Positions 27,701 to 34,970 of a stretch of DNA of 64,000 nucleotides are shown here, one piece after another. The number at the start of each line of letters is the position of its first letter. Position 1 is the first letter of the stretch. The stretch is from positions 1 to 64,000 of the forward strand of contig JAGBJI010000007.1 of assembly GCA_017934545.1 (NCBI GenBank), written 5' to 3'. The notes beneath the pieces were generated by a model, which worked only from the letters and a program-made list of their open reading frames with translations, was not told the origin of the DNA and did no database searches. The DNA is from Bacteroidales bacterium. GTDB lineage: Bacteria > Bacteroidota > Bacteroidia > Bacteroidales > P3. Position numbers and translations under genes: made by a program.

Positions 27701-28917
27701 AGGACCTAAAGGACAACATTTGGGGTCTAAATGCAGAGCATCATTACCTGCAGAGGCTACAATCACTGCTGTTTGGTAAGCATATGCCAATGCTTGTTCT
27801 TGAGCTATGGAATAAAGACCGCCGCCCAAAGACATAGAAATGATATCTGCTCCGTTATCTGCAGCATAGTGTATTCCCTTTATAACAGTTGCTACATCGC
27901 CCGTACCGTTTGATTGCAAGACTGCCACAGGCATAATTAAAGCATCCGGATTTGCACCTGTTATTCCTATTCCGTTGTCTCCTACTGCCGCTGCGATGCC
28001 CGCACAGTGCGTTCCGTGCGAATTAAAATCATGCATATCCCCTGTTTGATTAACAAAATCCCATCCGTGAATGTCGTCTTTAAACCCGTTGCCGTCGTCA
28101 TCGGTGTTTGCCGCACCGTTTTTCTCCGCTTCGTTGGTCCAAATGTTAGCCTTTAAATCGGGGTGTTCTATATCCACGCCCGTATCTATTATAGCTATAA
28201 CCTTGCGTTTTGCGTTTTGCAGTTTAGGTTTCTGCCACAATTCATTCAGATGTGTGGCAGGTATTCCCCATTGCTGCGAATACATAGGGTCGTTAGGCGT
28301 TCCCTGTGTATAAGTCTTCACTGCGGTTTTGTCTTTTGCGGAACTGATTGCATTGTTTGTGCCGTCTGCAAAAGCGTTTTGATTTTCCGTACCGTTGTTT
28401 TGCCCGAATCCCAACGCAAATTGTATGTAATTCGGCTCTGCATAGTCAACCAATTCCAACGCTTTTAGTTCTTCAATCAGCGAAAAATTGTTCTTCTGCG
28501 GCGAAGCGTCCTGCTGCAATGTTATAAGGTACAACTGCGACAGGTCATGTTCCGTTACGTCAGTGCCGACAAACGATTTGCTTACTCTGGGACGCTCTTT
28601 GTTGTATTTGAAGTTGGGAAGCAACTGCTCAACGGACTTTATGTCGTAAGCGGAAAGCACTTCCAATACTTCTTTAAGCCCTTTTGTGTTTTGTGCTTTT
28701 GTGTTTGATTGTTTTGAGGTTCGTAAATCTTGGAGTGTAATGCCCGCACCGTCGTTGAATTTGACAAGCAACTGATTAGGAACCGAAGCATGACGGTTGT
28801 ATGTTTCTATTTTAACAACCTTATCTTCGTTGTTGTTGCTTTGTGCGTTTAGTTTAATCCCCCCCCCATGCACATTACAAGGGTAAGGGCTAAAACCATT
28901 GTCTTTGTTTTTCTCAT
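24719..28917 (-). CDS. Subtilisin-like serine protease with dockerin and T9SS sorting domain (signal peptide out of frame)
   Basis: The continuous frame (GTG 28873) gives 1384 residues with an S8 protease domain: D230 (AIIDTGVD), H286 (SHGTHCAG), S474 (GTSMSCP). A beta-rich middle, a type I dockerin (~1118-1180, two DxNxDG-type calcium loops) and a C-terminal T9SS domain follow. The frame lacks a signal peptide. An ATG at 28917, 61 nt below the promoter, encodes the hydrophobic MRKTKTMVLALTLVMCM, but nine Gs (28859-28867) put it out of frame; ten or seven Gs would join it to the body and give a normal signal peptide ending near LNAQS. The gene is therefore either off by phase variation or damaged. 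Its product would be a secreted, surface-attached protease. Confidence 0.85.
28859..28867 (-). repeat. Nine-base poly-G tract at the signal peptide/body junction
   Basis: A run of nine C on the plus strand (G on the coding strand) separates the signal-peptide frame from the subtilase frame. Such tracts slip during replication and act as phase-variation switches in many bacteria. Confidence 0.85.
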
Positions 28918-28977
28918 AGGTGTTCTTTGTTTTATGCCCTGCGGCGTTATGATGTTAAAAATTAATTGTCAATCGTG

Positions 28978-28985
28978 CAAAGTTA
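28978..28985 (-). promoter_or_regulatory. Bacteroidetes -7 box for the subtilase gene
   Basis: TAACTTTG on the minus strand followed by CACG. It places the transcript start near 28971, upstream of the ATG at 28917, which supports that ATG as the intended start. Confidence 0.6.
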
Positions 28986-29103
28986 CACATTTTTTCGGAT
29001 ATTACCATAATAAAAGCGGCGGAAAGTTGAATTTTTCCACCGCTTTTGTGCCGCCAAACCTCTGCGGCACGTGATGCAATCTATATAAGTATAATCTGTT
29101 GTC

Positions 29104-29982
29104 TTATTTTACCAAGATTACCAAGAACTTGCTTTTTGCCCAAAACGCCGATGCGTCGGTTATGTCCAACGCCGTAGCTTTTTCGGCTCCGCCTTCCAAC
29201 TCGTAAGACGAAGACGGGTGGGAAGTAAGTATCTGGGTTTTGTGTCCCGGCAGCACTATGTGTTTAATTCTTCGTGCATCTATTTTGGTATATGAAGCCA
29301 AATCCGAATCGCTTGTAAGGTTTGTCTTCTTGCCTATGCCCAAAAATCCTCCCGAAGAAGATATAATGCCTTTTTGTTTCAACTGTTCCTTGGTTCCGAT
29401 TATATAATAAACGGTGTTGCGTTCGTCTTCCACTTTCATTATATGCTCGTCTTTCTCTTTGTTTTGGCTTGTTAATTCCTCTAAATTGCGGCTCAATGTT
29501 GAAATAGTAATATTCTTTTTCTGCAATTCGGTAGTCATCAACTGCAATTCTTCTTCCTGTTCGGCTATACGCTGTTGCAGTTTTTCTATAAAGGCAGTCA
29601 GTTGTTTGTTGTTGTTTTGCGATTTTTGCAATTGTGCGGTCAGGTTGGATATTTTCTGTTTGTTCTGTGCCAGAATCTCGTTTATGTCCTGTATTTGCGA
29701 GGTTATCTTGCTTCTTCGGTCGTTGTTTATCTCCCCGGAGGTGTTTTTGATGGTTGCAACGTCGGAATATTTGCTTGTAACCACATCCAAATCGCTTTCA
29801 ATGGCGTTCAGTTGTTCAAATAATCCCTCCAACTCTGCATTCTTTGCGTCCAACGCAGCCTGAACAGAGTCTTGGACGGCTTTTTGGTTTACTAATTTTT
29901 CTTCCATTTCCTTTTTGCCACAGCCGTACATGAACATCAGTGATATTAATCCCGTGGCTAACAAAATCTTCTTCATTTTCAA
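29104..29982 (-). CDS. Cbp1-like coiled-coil lipoprotein
   Basis: 292 residues. A lipoprotein signal ends in LMFMYGC with the Cys as lipid attachment site (about residue 21). Residues ~25-195 form a long coiled coil. The C-terminal ~95 residues (VYYIIGTKEQLKQKGI to KFLVILVK) match the conserved end of the Bacteroides Cbp1 collagen-binding-like family, with the YYIIGTKEQL and LTSHPSSSYEL blocks. It is probably anchored in the envelope; adhesion to collagen is known only for some family members. It has its own promoter at 30031 and is transcribed away from thiD. Confidence 0.75.
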   Translation of the reverse strand: MKMKKILLATGLISLMFMYGCGKKEMEEKLVNQKAVQDSVQAALDAKNAELEGLFEQLNAIESDLDVVTSKYSDVATIKNTSGEINNDRRSKITSQIQDINEILAQNKQKISNLTAQLQKSQNNNKQLTAFIEKLQQRIAEQEEELQLMTTELQKKNITISTLSRNLEELTSQNKEKDEHIMKVEDERNTVYYIIGTKEQLKQKGIISSSGGFLGIGKKTNLTSDSDLASYTKIDARRIKHIVLPGHKTQILTSHPSSSYELEGGAEKATALDITDASAFWAKSKFLVILVK

Positions 29983-30293
29983 TCTTGGTTTCTTTGTTGT
30001 TTAAATAATTGTATTTCTTACTTCAATGTGCAAAAATATAACATTTTTACTTTCCGTTTGCGGTCTTTTGCTTATTTTTGCACCCAAATAATAAAACGGT
30101 GTTTTGTTTTATTTATTTTATTTGATGAAAAATTTTGTGAAAATGCAGTCTTTGAAAAACTGTTTTCACAACCGCAAAAAATAAAAAGCCGTTTTACAAA
30201 AACTCTTTTCAGAAAAGAAAAAATTGTTTTCAGAAAAGGATTTTTTAAAACGACGCTTTGTTTTGACACAGTATAACTTATTGATTTTTAAAT
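29983..30293. other. Divergent promoter region with degenerate hairpin repeats
   Basis: Between the lipoprotein gene and thiD. Back-to-back -7 boxes lie at 30031-30038 (minus) and 30073-30080 (plus, TATTTTTG). Downstream is an A/T-rich stretch with a GTGAAAA...TTTTCAC hairpin (30137-30169) and repeated TTTTCAGAAAAG segments, possibly a decayed member of the dispersed element family. No TPP riboswitch is seen before thiD. Confidence 0.45.
30031..30038 (-). promoter_or_regulatory. Bacteroidetes -7 box for the Cbp1-like gene
   Basis: TATTTTTG on the minus strand, 49 nt upstream of the lipoprotein start. Confidence 0.55.
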
Positions 30294-31124
30294 ATGCAAA
30301 CCGATAACATCAAAAGCGTTCTTACCGTTGCAGGAAGCGACTCCGTGGGCGGAGCAGGTATTCAGGCGGACATAAAAACTATTTTTTCTTTGGGCTTATA
30401 TGCTTGCAGTGCGATTACTGCAGTTACTGCACAAAACACTTGCGGAGTCAGAGCCGTGCAAGCCGTAGACAGCAATATACTTTACGAACAAATCACCGCA
30501 GTTTTGCAGGATATTTCAGTTAATGCCGTAAAAATCGGTATGGTTTACACAAAACAAAACCTCATGGCTATAAAAAACGCCTTGAAAGACAATAATTACA
30601 ATAATTATATAGTGCTTGACCCCGTTCTTGTGGCAACTTCGGGCGACAGTTTGGCAAAAGAAGATTTTTTAGAGGCATTAAAACAAGACCTTTTCCCGCT
30701 TTGCGATATTCTGACGCCCAATCTTTCCGAAGCAATGACCATCTGCAACCGAAAAATCAATAGTGTAGACGATATGATTGTCTGCGGAAAGGATATTATC
30801 AAGACTTACGGAGTTAAAAACGTACTTGTCAAGGGCGGACACTCAAAAGACGATAATATGACCGACGTTTTGGTTTTTGAAGATTTGTCTTACAAAACTT
30901 TTACGGCAAAAAAAATCAACAGCCGCAACACTCACGGCACGGGTTGTACGCTTTCGTCGGCTATTGCTTCATATCTGGCAATGGGATTGACTGTTGAACA
31001 AAGCGTAAAGCACGCCAAAGACTATGTTTATAACGCTATACTTTCGGCCAAAGACCATACAATAGGACAAGGACACGGTTCCACAAATCATTTTTACAAT
31101 TTAACACATATCCACCCCGTATAA
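30294..31124 (+). CDS. thiD: Hydroxymethylpyrimidine / phosphomethylpyrimidine kinase
   Basis: 276 residues. Phosphorylates HMP and HMP-P to HMP-PP for thiamine synthesis. The ribokinase-like fold shows the N-terminal VAGSDSVGGAGIQADIKT, the VLDPVLVATSGDSL segment, VKGGHS, and the anion-hole motif NTHGTGCTLSSAIA. It stands alone, 3.6 kb before the TPP-riboswitch cluster, with its own promoter and a ~200-nt leader. Thiamine-gene separation of this kind is common in Bacteroidetes. Confidence 0.93.
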   Translation: MQTDNIKSVLTVAGSDSVGGAGIQADIKTIFSLGLYACSAITAVTAQNTCGVRAVQAVDSNILYEQITAVLQDISVNAVKIGMVYTKQNLMAIKNALKDNNYNNYIVLDPVLVATSGDSLAKEDFLEALKQDLFPLCDILTPNLSEAMTICNRKINSVDDMIVCGKDIIKTYGVKNVLVKGGHSKDDNMTDVLVFEDLSYKTFTAKKINSRNTHGTGCTLSSAIASYLAMGLTVEQSVKHAKDYVYNAILSAKDHTIGQGHGSTNHFYNLTHIHPV

Positions 31125-31266
31125 ACCGCCGTCAATTACCGTATAACAAACTGTCAATCCTCATATAATAAACCTCAACCCCACATAACCCGCATTCGAT
31201 TCATACTCTGAATAAATCTTTATTGCACTTCAATGCCGCCCCGTAACGTTTTACTGTTGCCCTGCG

Positions 31267-31397
31267 GCGTTTGGTTTTTGCCCCTTGCGAAAGTAAAAGC
31301 AAAAAAATCTGATTTTTTACCTCAAAAAAATAGTTTTTTTGACCCAAAAAATCAGATTTTTTTCAAACTCTTTTCTGAAAGGGCAAAAACCAAATGC
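31267..31397. repeat. Dispersed intergenic element, ATCAGAT-type core
   Basis: Outer arms GCGTTTGGTTTTTGCCC (31267-31283) and GGGCAAAAACCAAATGC (31381-31397) form a 17-bp stem with one G-T pair. Inside are three A/T-flanked units; the first (AAAAAAATCTGATTTTTT) and third (AAAAAATCAGATTTTTTT) are reverse complements and can pair. The core resembles that at 20153-20210. Confidence 0.75.
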
Positions 31398-31504
31398 GAA
31401 AAAGCAAAAACAAAAAACGGCAGGGCAGAGGTGGGGCGGGAAAATATTTGTGTTTATAAGTAAAAATATTATTTGCAGTTCAAAAAACTTTCGTATTTTT
31501 GCAG
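31371..31504 (+). repeat. 134-bp direct repeat, copy 1 (contains promoter)
   Basis: Aligns without gaps to 32221-32354, with differences mainly in the first 75 bases; the last ~60 bp, including the TATTTTTG box, differ at about one position. The copies bracket the two-gene cassette at 31525-32134. Confidence 0.85.
31494..31501 (+). promoter_or_regulatory. Bacteroidetes -7 box for the small cassette
   Basis: TATTTTTG followed by CAG, 24 nt before the ATG at 31525. Identical context to the box at 32344. Confidence 0.6.
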
Positions 31505-31524
31505 ATAGGAAAAATGTAAGCGGT

Positions 31525-31680
31525 ATGGAAGATATAAAAGAAAAGAAAAAGCAAAAGAAAGATAATTTCTTTTTAAAATTGCTTGAGGACAAAAAAGCAA
31601 TAAAAGAGTGTATTCAAAACGGCGGCGATATTGTAAAAACGGCTGAACAACGTGGCATCAAACTCGCAACTCCGCTATAA
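31525..31680 (+). CDS. Small basic protein of unknown function (51 aa)
   Basis: ATG at 31525 lies 24 nt downstream of a good promoter box. The 51-residue product starts with a Lys-rich helix (DIKEKKKQKKDNFFLKLLEDKK) and ends in IVKTAEQRGIKLATPL. Its 3' end overlaps the next frame by 29 nt. Not recognised; the overlapping small-gene pair resembles toxin-antitoxin or antitoxin-like layouts, without further support. Confidence 0.5.
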   Translation: MEDIKEKKKQKKDNFFLKLLEDKKAIKECIQNGGDIVKTAEQRGIKLATPL

Positions 31681-32134
31681 TTGGATTCAAGAAGGTTTGT
31701 CTTATACTTTTATCAACAAAGACGGTATAAAATACCGTGCATATTTTGTTGACATATCGGACTATTATCCGCAGTTTCCTAACACATATTCTTTCAGTAT
31801 AGAACCCGAAAATCCCAAAGCACATCCTGTTGACAACAGAATATCAGTTACTGTTGCCGAGATATTGAAACAATTTTTTCAAAAGAGGGAAAATGCCATG
31901 ATAATGGTGTGTGACAGCGTTGACGGCAAGGAAGAAAAACGCAGGAAATTGTTTGACCGCTGGTTTGATAAGTATGCGGACGGTAATATATTGAAATATG
32001 ACGCTTCGGCACCGTTGGATGATTACAGATTGTTTATCTCTATATATTTTTCCAAGAACAATCCTAACAAAAAATTATTGCTTCAATCGTTTTACGATTT
32101 ATTAAAGACGGATTTATATCAAATAGGAATATAA
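31652..32134 (+). CDS. Hypothetical protein, possibly DUF6169-like
   Basis: 160 residues from a GTG at 31652; no earlier ATG in frame. It overlaps the upstream 51-codon gene by 29 nt. The sequence has YRAYFVDISDYYPQFPNTYSFSIEPE near residue 30 and a C-terminal DYRLFISIYFSKNNPNKKLLLQ, resembling small Bacteroidetes proteins of DUF6169. No catalytic motif was seen. It lies within the direct-repeat-flanked cassette and may be an accessory insertion. Confidence 0.55.
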   Translation: MASNSQLRYNWIQEGLSYTFINKDGIKYRAYFVDISDYYPQFPNTYSFSIEPENPKAHPVDNRISVTVAEILKQFFQKRENAMIMVCDSVDGKEEKRRKLFDRWFDKYADGNILKYDASAPLDDYRLFISIYFSKNNPNKKLLLQSFYDLLKTDLYQIGI

Positions 32135-32220
32135 TCCGATATATTATATGTAATAAGGTATAATAAAAGGTCGGTTAATTACTCTGTTTAGCCCTTTTTA
32201 TCATACATTTTTTCACAATC

Positions 32221-32354
32221 TTTTCTGAAAGGGCAAAAATCAAATACGAAAAAGCAAAAATCAAATGCGGTAGGGCAGAGATAGAACGGGAAAATATTTG
32301 TGTTTATAAGTAAAAATATTCTTTGCAGTTCAAAAAACTTTCGTATTTTTGCAG
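32221..32354 (+). repeat. 134-bp direct repeat, copy 2 (contains promoter)
   Basis: Counterpart of 31371-31504, 850 bp away in the same orientation. Its TATTTTTG box (32344-32351) drives the structured leader and the T9SS gene. Confidence 0.85.
32344..32351 (+). promoter_or_regulatory. Bacteroidetes -7 box for the BspA/T9SS gene
   Basis: TATTTTTG, about 330 nt before the gene start; the interval is the structured leader. Confidence 0.6.
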
Positions 32355-32357
32355 GTG

Positions 32358-32683
32358 CTTATCAATAGGATAAGGGATAATAACCGTTTATTCGGTTGTT
32401 ATACGTTTTGACATTATGGAAGCGTTATGCTTAAATAGCTTATACTAACAAAGTGTGAGAAGCTTTAATGAGTAAGTTATGCATAGTGGGTTCATCCAAT
32501 GCCTGTATCGGCGTGGATTGCACTGCTTATTATATCTTCTCATTAAGGTTTTATAATTCTCACACACCTGTTAGTAAGGGTATAATAAAGTTGTATGTGA
32601 TTTCACGCTTTCTTTTTTGTAATTAATACAGGTTATAAAGGAATAACCTTTCCTTTTGAAATCACGGGAAAAACATTAAAAGT
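32358..32683 (+). promoter_or_regulatory. Structured 5' leader RNA, copy B (unrecognised family)
   Basis: Arms ACTAACA-AA-GTGTGAGAA (32444-32461) and TTCTCACAC-ACC-TGTTAGT (32557-32575) close a domain with an inner stem CTTTAATGAG/CTCATTAAGG (32463-32472 with 32539-32548). A second domain is closed by GTGATTTC/GAAATCAC (32597-32604 with 32658-32665). It holds hairpin GGTTAT-AAAGGA-ATAACC, whose loop can pair with TCCTTT (32651-32656) as an H-type pseudoknot. Copy A at 47672-47890 keeps the structure with compensatory changes. It ends 18 nt before the ATG, so a cis-regulatory role is likely. Confidence 0.75.
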
Positions 32684-33727
32684 ATGGAGAAACAAAAAAT
32701 TGTCAGTAAAATGACCAAATTGTTGAAATCAATTACCGCATTTGCCTTTGCGGTAATCGTAAGCGGAAATGTGTTTGCACAAAACGAACAAACAGGAATA
32801 TGGGCGACGGATATTACAGATACGTCTGCAATTATTCATTATCATACTGATGTTTGGGAAGGGGCTAAAGCGGTAGGATTGACATTGAAATTCTACATAC
32901 AAAACGATGATTATTACGTTCAAGAAGAAGCATTGGATATTGACGACAAGGAATATTATTGTCATATAACAAATCTTCATCCAAACAGAACTTACCATGT
33001 GCAATTTATACCTTCTTATCAAGGGACGGCAGGAATGGCAGAAGACAATGAAGGTACGTTTTCCACTAATTTTTCATTTGAAGTGAACGGAATATGTTAT
33101 AACAGGATTCTTAATTCAAATAATCTTTGTGAAGCAACATTCAGTCCTAATAAATATGAAAACACTGTCAATATTCCGAAGGAAGTAATGCATGAGGGAA
33201 AAACATATACTGTCAATGCAGTGGACAGAACCTGTTTTAACGATTGCGTAAATCTGACTTCGGTGTTGTTGCCGGAAAGTGTGCAAAAAATAGGTGACAG
33301 TGCATTTGTCGGCTGTTTTGGATTGGATTCAATTATTTTAACATCTGAAACTCCTGCCGAGATGGGTGAAGATGTCTTTAAAGGACTGAATTTAAATAAT
33401 GTTATATTGCATGTTCCGTGCGGAACAAAACAAGAGTATAAGAAACATCCGAAATGGACATTCTTTACAAATATAGAGGAAGACTGTGGGGACAACGGTA
33501 TAGATGAAGCGATTTTGGACAATGCAGTAATTGTTTATCCGAATCCTGCAAAAGACAGGTTAACAATCAGTGCTGACGGAGAGGTATCAATAATAAATTC
33601 TTTGGGACAAGTTGTTAAATTTTGCAAGAGTGTTAACGGTATTAGCGAAATAAATATTTCCGACTTGGAAAGAGGTGTTTATTATATTAAAGTAAAAAAT
33701 GCAATTAAAAAATTGATTGTTGAATAA
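32684..33727 (+). CDS. Secreted BspA-like leucine-rich repeat protein with T9SS domain
   Basis: 347 residues. A signal peptide follows a basic start (ITAFAFAVIVSGNVFA, cleavage near residue 32). Residues ~35-130 resemble a fibronectin III module, and ~165-255 carry BspA-type (LRR_5) repeats with patterns such as CVNLTSVLLPESVQKIGDSAF. The last ~70 residues (VIVYPNPAKDRLTI to KKLIVE) are a type A T9SS sorting domain. It is probably a surface adhesin or binding protein. It lies directly behind a ~330-nt structured leader and ends at a strong terminator. Confidence 0.85.
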   Translation: MEKQKIVSKMTKLLKSITAFAFAVIVSGNVFAQNEQTGIWATDITDTSAIIHYHTDVWEGAKAVGLTLKFYIQNDDYYVQEEALDIDDKEYYCHITNLHPNRTYHVQFIPSYQGTAGMAEDNEGTFSTNFSFEVNGICYNRILNSNNLCEATFSPNKYENTVNIPKEVMHEGKTYTVNAVDRTCFNDCVNLTSVLLPESVQKIGDSAFVGCFGLDSIILTSETPAEMGEDVFKGLNLNNVILHVPCGTKQEYKKHPKWTFFTNIEEDCGDNGIDEAILDNAVIVYPNPAKDRLTISADGEVSIINSLGQVVKFCKSVNGISEINISDLERGVYYIKVKNAIKKLIVE

Positions 33728-33747
33728 CACAATCACGTTGTTTGTTA

Positions 33748-33785
33748 ATCGGGGATGCAGTTCTTTGCGTCCCCGATGTTGTTTG
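33748..33785 (+). terminator. Rho-independent terminator of the BspA-like gene
   Basis: ATCGGGGATGCA (33748-33759) pairs with TGCGTCCCCGAT (33766-33777), a 12-bp stem with one wobble pair, followed by a T-rich run. Confidence 0.75.
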
Positions 33786-33803
33786 TAATTGAATAAATAT
33801 TTG

Positions 33804-33811
33804 TATCTTTG
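33804..33811 (+). promoter_or_regulatory. Bacteroidetes promoter of the PIN module
   Basis: TATCTTTG at 33804-33811 with TTTG at 33782-33785, 18 nt apart, close to the full -33/-7 consensus. It is 26 nt before the antitoxin-like gene. Confidence 0.7.
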
Positions 33812-33837
33812 CAGGCAAAATAAAAACTTATACAGTA

Positions 33838-34050
33838 ATGATGACAAGCGATGCGTTAATGCAAGGAGTTTATTTGAATATACCCGTAAAAGATTGGAAT
33901 TTCTTTAAGGAATTGATTGTTAAAATGGGGTGGAAAGCACAGACAAAGGAAGAGTTGTTGGATGGGTTTATATCTTCCCGCAATGAAGAATCTCCGTTGA
34001 CAGAAGAAGAAATACTAAATGAAGTCAGAGCTGTAAGATACGCCAAATGA
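33838..34050 (+). CDS. Antitoxin-like partner of PIN toxin
   Basis: 70 residues with two adjacent ATGs at 33838 and 33841. The sequence is a short helical protein ending in an acidic segment (SPLTEEEILNEVRAVRYAK), as in many small antitoxins. Its stop overlaps the PIN gene start in an ATGA overlap (34047-34050), typical for antitoxin-toxin coupling. It would bind and inhibit the PIN nuclease; inferred from size and order. Confidence 0.7.
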   Translation: MMTSDALMQGVYLNIPVKDWNFFKELIVKMGWKAQTKEELLDGFISSRNEESPLTEEEILNEVRAVRYAK

Positions 34051-34457
34051 AAGTTATTTTAGATTGTAATATTTGGATTTCTTTCTTGTTGTCAAAGCAA
34101 AACGGTTTGTTGAAACGTATCTTAACGGATATGCGTTTTGATGTATGCGTTTGCAAAGAATTGATAAACGAAATAAAAAACGTTTCATCACGACAGAAAA
34201 TAAGAAAATATGTAAACGACAATGATGTAAATACATTATTGGAAATTATTAATGCGTTTTGTCAGTACGGTAGTATAACCTCACAGGCAGAAAGTAATAT
34301 AAGAGATAAGAAAGATTTGTATTTATTGTCGTTTGCAGAAAGTATAGATGCTATTTATATTGTTTCGGGTGATAAAGATTTGACGGAATTGCGACAACAC
34401 AACAACACAAAGATAATTACTTTGGCAGAATTCAGGCAACAAATGATGTTGTTTTGA
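34047..34457 (+). CDS. PIN-domain toxin (COG1569-type)
   Basis: 136 residues. The PIN fold shows VILDCNIWISFLLSKQNG with the first acidic residue, a mid-protein CKELINEI with Glu, and SGDKDLTEL with further Asp residues that bind the metal. These proteins are RNases of toxin-antitoxin modules. It overlaps its antitoxin by 4 nt and is followed by a terminator, so the pair is a self-contained module. Confidence 0.85.
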   Translation: MKVILDCNIWISFLLSKQNGLLKRILTDMRFDVCVCKELINEIKNVSSRQKIRKYVNDNDVNTLLEIINAFCQYGSITSQAESNIRDKKDLYLLSFAESIDAIYIVSGDKDLTELRQHNNTKIITLAEFRQQMMLF

Positions 34458-34480
34458 AATATTGGAATAATATTTATACT

Positions 34481-34529
34481 AACAGCGGATTGAAGAATTG
34501 ACTTATTCAGTCCGCTGTTCTGTTTTAAT
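34481..34529 (+). terminator. Terminator of the PIN module
   Basis: AACAGCGGATTGAA pairs with TTCAGTCCGCTGTT (14 bp including one wobble), 11-nt loop, then a T-rich tail. Confidence 0.75.
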
Positions 34530-34681
34530 TATGATATACCTTGTATTTTAAATTATTGTTTTGTGGCGCCATCGATAATTAATTCTTTTTTTTGTCGTAC
34601 GGCAGGTAGTGTTTTGCATATCTATTATGGGGTTTGTTGTACAAAAATGTGCGGATTGATTTCAGTGCAAATAAATTTTAC

Positions 34682-34689
34682 TATCTTTG
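34682..34689 (+). promoter_or_regulatory. Bacteroidetes -7 box for the thiamine operon
   Basis: TATCTTTG followed by CAAG, about 20 nt before the riboswitch aptamer. Confidence 0.65.
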
Positions 34690-34708
34690 CAAGTTGAACA
34701 ATGGTTTT

Positions 34709-34792
34709 GCAGGGGTGCTTGTACGGACATAAAACATAAAAGCAGGCTGAGATTATACCCTTTGACCGATTCGGTAATGCGGATACGGGAAA
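34709..34792 (+). promoter_or_regulatory. TPP riboswitch (THI element)
   Basis: The aptamer shows the conserved order: AGGGGTGCTT, then GGCTGAGA with TTATACCC, then GACC, TCGGTAATGC and GGATACGGGA. These are the TPP-binding core segments. It lies in the leader of the MBL-thiS-thiE-thiG operon and should reduce its expression when TPP is plentiful. Confidence 0.92.
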
Positions 34793-34970
34793 AATATTTT
34801 CTCATATGCTTGTTTTTAAGCATCGTTAAGTATTCCTCGAATCAAAATAATGGACAGATAAAACGGCGGACGGCGGAAATAAAGCGTTGCATTGCGTGAG
34901 TTGACGGTGGTTTTATTCTGGTTAAAGTGTAGGAATAGATTAATAAATTAATGCTTTATAAAAATTAATA

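Larger units (their letters stand above)
31125..31524. other. Intergenic region: dispersed element plus duplicated promoter
   Basis: After thiD the region holds a dispersed element (31267-31397), the first copy of a 134-bp repeat (31371-31504) and a -7 box at 31494. Open frames across it are low-complexity artefacts. Confidence 0.5.
32135..32357. other. Intergenic region with second repeat copy
   Basis: Holds the second 134-bp repeat and the promoter of the BspA-like gene; its upstream part shows no further signal. Confidence 0.4.
34458..34970. other. Intergenic region with terminator, promoter and TPP riboswitch
   Basis: Besides the terminator, -7 box and riboswitch listed separately, the stretch after the aptamer holds a small ATGCTT/AAGCAT hairpin (34806-34823), a possible part of the expression platform, and ~150 nt with no feature I can name. 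Confidence 0.5.

Noticed and set aside
30028..30276. 82-codon open frame between the lipoprotein gene and thiD
   Set aside because: Phe/Lys-rich product from an A/T-rich leader region; overlaps promoters.
31233..31463. 76-codon open frame
   Set aside because: Produced by the A/T-rich element and repeat; no start context or conserved sequence.
32358..32683. Group II intron, retron or TPP-like riboswitch for the structured leader
   Set aside because: No reverse transcriptase gene is near, no domain V-like hairpin or THI-element core is present, and the element ends at a start codon like a cis-regulator.
34687..34899. 70-codon open frame
   Set aside because: It overlaps the TPP riboswitch aptamer and shows no protein-like sequence.
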